Source of the DNA: Dreissena polymorpha
Taxonomy: Eukaryota > Mollusca > Bivalvia > Myida > Dreissenidae
Direction: 5' to 3'
Assembly: GCF_020536995.1 (NCBI RefSeq)
Contig: NC_068356.1
Span: forward strand, 23,665,809 to 23,729,808
DNA: 64,000 bases
A program made the position numbers and the translations under genes. Under the pieces are notes generated by a model that made no database searches, was not told the DNA's origin, and worked only from the letters and a program-made list of their open reading frames with translations. Numbering within the stretch: the stretch's first letter is position 1; the number at the start of each line of letters is the position of its first letter. Of the stretch, positions 12,122-22,300 are shown in pieces.

Positions 12122-12946
12122 TTTGACCTTGACTTTTGAATGACCTTGACTCCCCCCCCCCTCAAATTTTCTTTTATTTTTTTTTTGAAATATATATTAA
12201 ATGACCACACACACACACATTATCCCCCCTCTCAATGATGGCTTACGTTATACTGTCAAGCACTTGAATAGTCGAGCGCTCTGTCCTCTGACAGCTCTTG
12301 TTAATTAGTAATGTACATATTTACAATATATAAAGCAAGGTCTGTGCTTTAAGAAACTATATAAATAAGTTCATACGAACATAAGCATACATTTATTTCG
12401 AGAATAAAATTCCGTTTTAGCTGTCAATATGCCCTTTAACAAATCTTAATGATTCAAGAATCAAATTTTTGAAAATCAAAGTGGACATTTCATTCTGGTT
12501 CTTGCCAAATTCGCCAATATGAATGTATCAAGAACTATAATAGTATACAATTTGTTCAGAGAGTCATGAAAATAAAGTGAAAATGTGTGGTGGTTCTGGT
12601 AGCGATTTTATTTCACTTGTGAGCATAGACAGTATATAATTCACTCTCATTTCTTTGATCATTTGTAAATAAAATCACTATGGTAGTAAGATTTAATTAA
12701 TAGTTAGCATGGCATGCCTTTTTGTTTTTGTAAAAAAAATTCCATTTGGTAAACCTTTGATTAAGTCAATTATTAGAAAACTGCCTGAGAAGTTTGGTTC
12801 AAATTATGTACCAATATATTTTTTATTACTTAAATATAGCCTTTTTTCAACTTATTACATTCATTTCAGTGATGGATAACCTTTGAAATGTCCCAGGTAG
12901 AGTCTGAAAGTGATGACACATGTTGTAGAATGCTTATAATTCCTAT

Positions 12947-13130
12947 TCGAACTTGGCCTATATATCAACTAATGCAACTGCTGACCAAGTTTGGTGAATG
13001 AGCGGATGAATACAATTGAATTAGAGTCCGGACAAAGTGATGCCTTCCGCCCGCCGCCCGCCCGCCGCCCGCCCGCCCGCCAAGGGGTTTCACATAATAC
13101 GTCCCGTATTTTATACGGGCGTATAAAAAG
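12947..13130 (-). mobile_element. truncated core-repeat element, end with CCCGCC array and hairpin
   Basis: One core unit (gaccaagtttggtgaa...gagtccggacaaagtg) is followed by a CCGCCCGCCCGCC-rich stretch and a terminal hairpin (cgtcccgtattttatacgggcg). The full-length version in copy B is at 43430-44490. The same family lies inverted at 35.4-36.4 kb. Such modular elements with about 150-bp cores resemble bivalve non-autonomous Helitron-like 'pearl' elements; that assignment is inference. Confidence 0.6.
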
Positions 13131-13751
13131 TGAAACAACATGATACCACCATACATCACATTACAAAAACTGTATACAAATACGAATATTTATTTGCAGT
13201 CAGGCCACAGGGCCATAATACATAGTTTAATTTCATAATTATATAAAATAACCTGAATAGTTAAAGAAAACAAAGTCATATGATGCAACACGCATGCACT
13301 TTCGTAGAACAAATGCTGCTATACATTATAATACCACCAAAACAAGGATTACTTTATAATTAACTACCTATAACATGTAAGCATGCAAAATAGTAACATA
13401 CTTATAAAGTAACCTAAGAATCAGTATTTTTATCAGATATAAATAAACAATGCAATACAAGCATGCAGAATTAAAATGACAGCTAATTTGCATGATAATT
13501 ACGTAGTTGTTATATATTAGCATGCACATACACACATTTTGCAATCAAAAATATGTGCTTGTCATTTTCATCGGCCATTAACATATTGAACAAACCAAAG
13601 TTTCCATTTCATTCAAACACAGCGGAATAAACAAATCATATCTGTGTTATATAATGGGCACTGCATAAACACAGGGTACTCATCTTCTACATTATAAACA
13701 TGTCGCATAAGACAAAATTTACAGTATCTATGATCACGTATATAACATACA

Positions 13752-14168
13752 ACAAGAATATCAGTGAAACTGATGGATGCTCCCCAATGATGCGCTATGT
13801 CAATCTATGTGTTAATAACCACCTTAAAAAATTCTATTATTAGCCTCGGTGACATTGACCCCAGTGACCTCAAACCTCATCAAAAGGAAGAGGTCATGCA
13901 AGGTACCTACGTGCCAAATATGAAAGAGATCGTTAAAGTATTGAAAGTGCTATGAGAAACTGTGACAAAAGTGTGACGGAAAAATCTATTATTAGCCTTG
14001 GTGACCTTGACCCCAGTGACCTCATCAAAAGGTTAAGGTCCATGCAAGGTACCTACATGCCTAATATGAAAGAGATCGGTAAAGAATTGAAGGTGCTATG
14101 GGAAACTAGTGAGGAAGGACAAACTGGAAACTATATGCTCCGGCGAAATTGTATTTCGGGAGCATAAC
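13752..14168 (+). mobile_element. two-core non-autonomous repeat element
   Basis: The element begins acaagaatatcagtgaaact and ends ggagcataac, with two tandem cores of about 140 bp, each containing 'cattattagcct.ggtga...gaccccagtgacctca' and 'atgcaaggtacctac'. The same family in reverse is at about 40466-40905, and copy B is at 45114-45530. The 71-codon open frame inside is incidental. Confidence 0.65.
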
Positions 14169-14334
14169 AATTAGGAAAAATATGAAAAATAACGAATTTC
14201 AAGAATAAATGCTACAACAGAATCAGGAACACTGATAATAAAATGGCTTTTGTAAGGTGCATGAAGACAGCGAAATGAATACTGCAAATCATACAAGTCA
14301 CAGAACATATAATTGACAATTTTTCATAAATGAT

Positions 14335-14760
14335 TCAGCTATAAAGGTGCCATGATGACACTATATCGCTCATCTGACTGTTGTTCTTGTCTATAAACTT
14401 GAACTCTCTTCCTGGCCATTTAAAAAAAGTGTTCACTATGAGCAAATAAGGACAAATTTGCCTGTGAGTTGGGTATAGCATATTTTGAAATTTACGGAGG
14501 AGGTGAACCAGACGATGTTTTATGCCAAATATATAAGCTTTCCTTTTGGTTGCCATTGCAACCAGATTTATGCATGGAATGCATTTCATTTAACAACTTT
14601 GAAAGAGGTTCATGAAAGAAAACTCGTGCCATGTTTCATTAAGATTGGCACAGAGGTTAGATGTTGTTTAAGTAAAAAATGTTGACCCATGACGGACCAA
14701 GACCATTCACAATAGCTCACCCTGAGCACTTTATGCTCAGTTGAGATATAAACACAAAAC
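14335..14760. repeat. dispersed repeat in the downstream flank of the transposase gene
   Basis: Interspersed-repeat-like sequence with 'ggttgccattgcaacca' and an end reading caatagctcaccctgagcac...gtgctcagttgagat. It has phrases in common with the core-repeat elements near 34.0 kb (aaccaaaaggaaa). Not coding. Confidence 0.4.
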
Positions 14761-14960
14761 AATGATTGCATAATAATACATAGTATGTGTTTACTCGCTC
14801 AGTCTTTAAATAGAAAAAAGCATCAAAAGATGCAATAGTAAGTATTCAAAGTTCAGATGAACTTAAAATTATAGATCATTTAAGTATCACATTAAACTAA
14901 CCCAGCTAAAGCAATTCTTATCTTTTTCATATGATAACTTTTTCTTCTTATTCCATTCAT

Positions 14961-16271
14961 TTAAAAAGAATTGTAGGTAAAAGCAAAAATGTGACTGTGA
15001 CATCTGACGACCAACCTTTTAATGCACTGTATAAAGCTGTTGAATTGTTCACATATTTCAGATTTTACAGATTCAAAGCCTTGAAGTCTGCTAGCTGTAA
15101 AAGCACTAGAACATTTGTGGGAGTAGCCATGGAAAATGTCATGAAAAAAATGTTCATTTTTATAGTATCCACTTTCTCTGTTTAGGCAATATTCTTGTAA
15201 ATTACATGCAAAGTCATAAAACACGTCTTGTGGAGGGGTTTCTAAATAGCTATAGAGTGATAATGCGGGATCTTTTCTTCCTTCTGCCCCAGTCATGTGG
15301 AAACCATAGCAATGTCCATGGTCTGCACAGAACCAAAGAAATAATGTTGATGTTCCTCGAGCAGAAGTTTCAACTTTAGAATAATCTATTTTCATGTTTG
15401 AAGCCCAACTGAACCAAAAATTAAAAAAAACTGTTTGATCCATAAACCTAGCCTTATTGTGGCGAGTTTTATACATCTCATTTTTAAACTGGCAGTAAGA
15501 GGAAAAAGTGCAACTAGAATTCATAACCATAGATACAAATTCCCACCCTATTTCATCTCCTGCTGCTGTATCCCTACTTAATACATGTAAACAATCTAAG
15601 TCCCCTTCATCCCAAAGAATTCTGCATGGCTTACTAATTGAATTATAGCATTCACGTATATGAATGTCACATTTTACAGGTGCAAAATTTAATGTCCTTT
15701 GTCTTTCGTGTATGGTCAGTCCATTTTCACTGTAATTATCGTCATCTTCTCGCTTGAGCCAACCGCTTCCACAGGGACCGGTATTGTCTGGAATATCTGG
15801 AAATAATACAGGTCCTTTTAGGCAGCCATCTGAACATCGAACAAGGTTAGAATCATTCCACTGATCACGTTTTATGATATTTTTCCTTAACTCATTATTG
15901 TCTTTAAGTCTGGGAGAATGTTTACTTCTACACTTAAAATTCCAAAGTCCAGATTCCTCATTGAAGTTATTGTATGCAGCAGTACTTAATGTAACCGAAA
16001 CAGGCATTTCATCATCAATATTGTCATCAAATAACTGCTGTTCTTCATCATCATTGTTATCAATATTTGTATGAATTAAATCTTCCCACATGTGAGTATA
16101 TGATTTAAATAAGTTTAAGTGCCTACAAACCTTCGAATTTAGTAAAGTACTTATATTTCTCTTATAACCAACCAGACAGGCCAAAAACAATATATTCCGA
16201 TCATTTGATCTTGGGGCATACAAATAGAAAATGGTCAATATATAAGATAATAATTTCAAACTAGCACCTTC
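14961..16271 (-). CDS. KDZ-like transposase exon, copy A
   Basis: A single long last exon (436 codons plus stop), open from a GAG|GAA acceptor at 16271. The C-terminal third has the pattern ADHGHCYGFHM, EGRKDPALSLYSYLE, FYDFACNLQEYCLNRE (YDFAC at 15204-15218), FFHDIFHGYSHKC and EICEQFNSFIQCIK. YD[IF]AC followed by a Glu motif is the signature I associate with the Kyakuja-Dileera-Zisupton RNase-H-fold transposases. The same block occurs in HMGXB3-like metazoan proteins. The middle has scattered Cys (VRCSDGCLKGP; GPCGSGW), possibly one of the cysteine clusters known from KDZ proteins. No stops interrupt it. It ends 3' of HIFAFTYNSF. No terminal inverted repeats of an autonomous element were found around the gene. 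Confidence 0.7.
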   Translation of the reverse strand, partial: EGASLKLLSYILTIFYLYAPRSNDRNILFLACLVGYKRNISTLLNSKVCRHLNLFKSYTHMWEDLIHTNIDNNDDEEQQLFDDNIDDEMPVSVTLSTAAYNNFNEESGLWNFKCRSKHSPRLKDNNELRKNIIKRDQWNDSNLVRCSDGCLKGPVLFPDIPDNTGPCGSGWLKREDDDNYSENGLTIHERQRTLNFAPVKCDIHIRECYNSISKPCRILWDEGDLDCLHVLSRDTAAGDEIGWEFVSMVMNSSCTFSSYCQFKNEMYKTRHNKARFMDQTVFFNFWFSWASNMKIDYSKVETSARGTSTLFLWFCADHGHCYGFHMTGAEGRKDPALSLYSYLETPPQDVFYDFACNLQEYCLNRESGYYKNEHFFHDIFHGYSHKCSSAFTASRLQGFESVKSEICEQFNSFIQCIKRLVVRCHSHIFAFTYNSF

Positions 16272-16290
16272 CTCAAATTACCCTAACCAC

Positions 16291-16345
<55 letters not shown>

Positions 16346-19300
16346 TATTTATTTATAGAACATTAACAAGGTTAAAATTCCTCTGATTAAGGAACTTGCC
16401 CACTAATATTGTTTATTATAAGGCAGGAATATCTCACCGGTCCAGGGTTAAGTTCAACGTCATTTGAAAGAATAAGAAGAAGCTGTGAAGTGTCTACATC
16501 TTGTTGGGGCGTCTCGTCAGTGTCTCGTTGGAAAAAGAAGTGGGATGGCACATTGACTTTATCTTCATTTGCGGCGTTGTCATCTTGTTGGGGCGTCTCT
16601 TCAGTGTCTCGGTGGCAATGGATGTTGGATGGCACGTTGATTTCATCTTCCTTTAATAGAATAACCCTTCCTTTAATACAATACTTACTAGACAAACAAG
16701 ACTATTGCCAAGCAATGTATGTCCCCTACAGGTTCCACCATTATCAGATTTTTTTGGATTTTTTTTTCATTATATATATTTGTTGCCATATCAACCAGAA
16801 ATTTTGATGAGGAACAAAATGAAATGACGTACATAATGTCCATATTGCCATATATCCATGTTTCAAGAAAAAATATGAAGAACTTTTAAAGTTATCGCAG
16901 GATCCAGAAAAAGTGACAGACTCACAGAATGACGGACACACAGAGCGCAAACCATAAGTCCCCTCAGGTTAAACTGTTAGGGGAGAAAAAGTATTATATT
17001 TTTTCATTCAAAATCTTAAGAGTATATTTACATAACATAAAGCTATACAACAATATGTGTTCCATTTAAAAACCTGATTGAAAAGTGTGTCAGGCCTATC
17101 AACTTTCCATGATGAATGCTTCGTTATAAAATGGTCGAGCAGGGCATCTTCAGATGAACAGCACACCCTGCAGTTTGGGCAATTGTAGCAAGGGACCTAA
17201 AAAATACCACTCAGCCTGAGGATTCTAAAATCGCATCTAAGTAATATTTGTGAACAACTCATGGAAATTGAAACAAAACAAAAACATGTACCACAATTGG
17301 TTCATACTTTAGAACATCTTTACATTATAATGAATTCAATACAGGCCCAGGACTGGTCCTGAAAAGCTTGCACATGGAAGACTTACATACACCAAAACCC
17401 CGCTTAACAGGTTATTGGTGATAATCAATTATACCTGAATTGTAAGAATACCAGCTATTTAGACTAATTTTATAAGGTTCTTTGTGTCGTCTTTAAAGCT
17501 TGGTTTTACTGTATTTGTAGAACATCTAAATGACCATACATGAAAGGATGAATGTGTGTTTTAAAGGATCTTCTTGAACAAGTTTTGTTTATCTGACAAG
17601 AAAGAATACTTTCTGTCATTGATTTACCTGTTTGTTCTTCTTTTTCGTCATGGTAGGTTTCTCCCTTTTAACCTTACCAGTCTTGACTTCCATCTTCTTG
17701 CGTTTCTGAAAAGTTATTATGCTATCAGTCCATATTACCAGTACAAATGCTACAAATTACTACCGGTTATATAATTTGAAAAGCGTATACCTTTGAAGAT
17801 GATTTGAAATAATGTGAATACATCCCTTTCATTAAATTCATTCTTTTTAATGAAAACATAAAATTTGTTTATAGCATTGTGCCATGCTATCAGATCAATT
17901 GGCATGCTACAAATATAGTGTCATATAAACAGGGCAATCATTGTCTTTCATGCTTGAACCAATTACTATATTATGATACATACAAATAGGACACAGATGA
18001 ATCAAACACACATTCTGCTGATTTATATTAAAACCAAAGTAATGAAAATACCTATGAAAGAAATATTTATGTAAATTGTCAAGATGGAAAGTGTTAAAAA
18101 GTATGGAGCATATCGTCATAAAATTAGTACCAAGCATAAGCCATTCAACTTGTATGCAGGCAGGAAAACAGCCACATCTTCAGTAATGTCAAGGTAAACA
18201 AATCCACTGCAGCATGACCTTTAATGCATGACGAAAAAACAGGATCATTAATGCAGTGTCTGTGAATGCATAATCATGTAAAATTAATATTCATTCAGGC
18301 TAAAAATTGCCATCCAGTAAAAAAGGGAAACTATGTCTGAACTATATTTTTGTTGTCCCGGACAATATTGGACGACCACTAATTCCAATGACCGTCAATA
18401 TAAAACTAACAAAACGATTAAACCTATTTGACATGAAACTAACAAGAGAGTTACTGCAGTAATAGCATTCATGCAGCAAGTTTTAATATAAAACAAGAGC
18501 ACCGCATAGCGGGTGCCATGCTCGGCTGCAAAAGCTTGTCAGAGTGATCTTGATCTTTGACCTAGTGACCCAAAATGGGTGTGGTGTGTAGAACTCATCA
18601 AGGTGCATATACATATGAAGTTTCAAAGTTGAAGGTGGAAGCACTTTGATTTTAGAGCCAATGATAAGGTTTTAGCACGACGCCGGTGGACGACGAGCAG
18701 GCTATGACAATACCTCGGGTTTTCTCCGAAAACAGCCTCGCTAATAAATATTGTTGGGGTGTCTAAAAATAAAGCAACAATGAGTGCCTTATGTTGGCAT
18801 ATGTTTATGTTGTATGTAATTCCATTAAGAAAGGTGATTTTTATGAAACTACTTAAGAATGCATTACATTTATGTATATATAGGTAAACAACAGCTGTCA
18901 CCATAGGATGACTTATGCCCCCTATAAACGCTTGATAGAAGTTATGAGCTTTTTTCGAAACTTAAACACAGATTTCGAAACCTAAACGCAGACCCTAAGT
19001 TCAAGGTCAAGGTCACAGGGGTCAAAATTTGTGTGCGCATGGAAAGGCTTTGTCAATATACACATGCATGCCAAATATGAAGTTGCTATCTGAAGCGACA
19101 TAGAAGTTATGAGCATTTTTCGAAACCTAAACGTAAAGTGTGACAGACAGACTATATGCCCTCCTTCGGCGGCATAAAAAGATGTGCCAGAAATTAATGA
19201 CTTCAAGGATATAATACATGTAAATGTTAACAAATAGATTTTTTTCAACGAAAGCAAAAACAACAAAACAAAATGCACCAAACAAGCTTCCTATTCCTTG

Positions 19301-22300
19301 ATAACATGTATAAATCTGCATTTATTTACTGTGCTTTCCCTATCAGTATTTTATGGCTATTTATTTCACACATATTTCACTACCAGTAACATGATGATGA
19401 ATAAAAACAAGAGCACCGCATAGCAGGTGCCAACGCTCGGCTGCAGGTGCAGTTTCTTTTTTTTAAGAGTTCACAGTGATCTTGACCTTTGACCTAGTGA
19501 CACAAAAAAGGGTGTGGCATGTATAACTCATCAAGGTGCAGCTACATATAAAGTTTCAAAGTTATAGGATGAAGCACATTAAACATTGTGGCATTTCTTT
19601 GTTAACTGAAACAATTAACACATGCATGTACATGCAAACAAAAATTTCAACAATAACAAATGCACCAATCAAGCTTTATATACCTTGTGTGGCATTTCTT
19701 TGCCAACTGAAACAATTTACACATGCATGTACAGGCATGGCATAAGTGCAAAACCTCATCCACCAAAGTTGACTATTTTGAAAAATAACAACAATTATAT
19801 AATAATATGCAGAAGACAACAGAAAGGAAAGATGTCCTCAAAATAATAACACTAATATGGTCTTTTACTTATATTTTACTTTCAAAATAGGTTTGGTTGT
19901 GGGTTTTTTTTCAACAAAAAAAAACTTGTTTCAAGAATTAGTAGGACATTTCCACAATGAAACAGTGAGGGTTATCTGAAATTAACAGTATTTTTTACCT
20001 TCTTTCCATATCTTTTGACATTTCTGGTTGCAGACCTCTTAGCTCTGGCTGTGACAACCTGAGAATGAATTGTGTGTGTGAAAATATGGAAAACAAAATT
20101 ATATAAACTAACTAGTTTATTTTTTATACAATTACAGAATGTTATGTTCTGATATAACTTAATGGTTATGACATCAACTCTATGGTCTGGCTTTCACACA
20201 AAGACATCTGTTGAACTTTTCATGTTTACCACTTAATGACAAACAATGCTCTTTGATGATTAAAGGCATTGCTTTAAAAGTATAGGACCTGCAGTCCAAC
20301 TATTGCCTTACAGCTACCAATAATGAAGGGCATTATGGTGCTGATCAGGGGCAAAAAGGCGAGGCTAAAAAAGAGACATGACAGGGTGCCCAGCTTTACG
20401 GCTCTAGACATAACATTAATTATAGGCTGTAACAAGCCATATGAGCAATCAATACTGGATTGCAATCACTTTATAAATGTTCATTAAGAATGATGAAATA
20501 TCTGTACGATTAAATGCATAGAAAAGTTACCGTTATTTTATGTGTCTGAGGCTTAATGTCCCTGGGAACTGGTACTTCACTTGCATCCACCTTGTCTTGA
20601 ATCTCTGGTTGAGCTCCCTACAATTTATTTAACCATAATACAGGTATTATACTTTTTTTAAACGGCTTATTTTAATCAAAAATATAAACATTACAGCAAA
20701 ATCAAATTGTTATGAATATTTGTAGGTGGAAGCGCTTTGATTTTAGAGTCAATGTTAAGGTTTTAGCCTGACGCAGAATTGCAGTTTTGTGCATAAATCA
20801 CATTTGCTTATGGCTCATAAATGCAGTCCACTTTGTTGTAGCACTAAACTCACAGTCTGCACAATATCCGAAAAGAGTGCTATGGTGCTGTCATGCTCCT
20901 GAACCGGTACTTCCGTGGCTGAGAGAGCTGGCCATTCTGTAGGATCTTGAACAGCAGCCTCCACACACAGCTGGTTTGGCAGGTCGTCATGTATGGATGC
21001 TAAACACCTCCTAGCCCCTTCAGCACTCAGATGTAGTCCATCATGGGACAAGTACAGGGACTTCTTAAAATTAAATTTTGATTATTGATAGTTACCGTAC
21101 TAATTTGTTTTAAACATAACTAAGATATTAAAGCAGCAAATTAAATGAACTGGTTTCCCTCAACGAATGAAAAAATATTTTAGTTTCAATCAATTAGAGT
21201 GTACAACTCTGAACTGACCAAAATGATCATCCTGACAAAACTTATACAAGAACTTCTAAAAAAATGATAATACATTTCATTAACTTCCATATTACAGCAC
21301 AGACAGATATCTTTAATTATGGGGCTTTACTTCTAGAGCTGAAACCAACAAAACGTGCAAGTGTACCACCACAAAGTAATACATCTATTTTAAAATTCAT
21401 GATATTTCATGTAAAAGTTATTAAGAAACCAGTAATTGCAACAAAACTGCTCAATGAGTCAATTTTCACCAATTAAGGAGGCATATCTCTTGAGCAAAGA
21501 AGGATGTCTGAACAGAATTTGGGATTGGTCCACCGCAGTATAATGATGCATATATTTATTTTAAGTTTCATGATGATGAAATTCCATGCAACAGTTGCTG
21601 AGAAACTTCCTATTTCACTCTAGATCTTTCCCTATACCTGTTTAGTTGCTGCATAGTCCATGTATCTCACAGAAGGCACATGGTGACTCAGTTCCCACAG
21701 CATGCTGTTTGCGCTCCTTATCCACTGGCAGTAGTTCCTCAACTGTGCCCCTGAGAGTGGCCATCGGGGAAACATTCTCACATCAAAATCACGTGGAAGA
21801 ATCACGCAAAGCACCACGTGTATTTCAGTGCACACACTGAATACAACATCAAGGATCTCAGTCACACAACTAAAAATAACAAGCAAATTCATTGAATTGA
21901 TATACCCTGCCAATATGCTTCTGGACAAAAAAGTGTTATATTTGACACTAAAGAAGCATTTTTTAAGAAACAAAGGGCCATAACTCTGCTATTAACAGAT
22001 GGTGTACGATGCCATTTGGCCTGCAGCATCCTCTTATCCATATATATACTCATACCAAGTTTCAATGAAATCCGCCAAAGCACTTCCAAGATATGGCTCT
22101 GAACACAAAAGTGCTGGACGGACAGATGGAAAGACAGACGGACAGACAACCCCAAAACAATATCCATCCTCCTATGGCAAGGGATAATAAGGTAATGGTA
22201 TTAGTTGCTCATTGTATTATCTTCCCATCACAAACAATTATTAAATAGAGATGTGTTCGTCAGAAACACAATGCCCCATATTGCGCCGCTTTGTATTTAT

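Noticed and set aside
11905-12216. Open frame across the GA repeat and the gap
   Set aside because: It is made of Ser-Leu dipeptides from the microsatellite and undetermined bases.
16438-16650. 2A motif as a leftover of a LINE insertion
   Set aside because: 2A-like motifs are common in non-LTR elements, but no reverse transcriptase or endonuclease sequence is near. The exon is in phase on both sides with its neighbours. Not fully excluded.
21632-21973. 113-codon frame read as a complete small protein
   Set aside because: Only 21638-21836 shows SGNH-like sequence with an acceptor at its start. The upstream part is intron and repeat.
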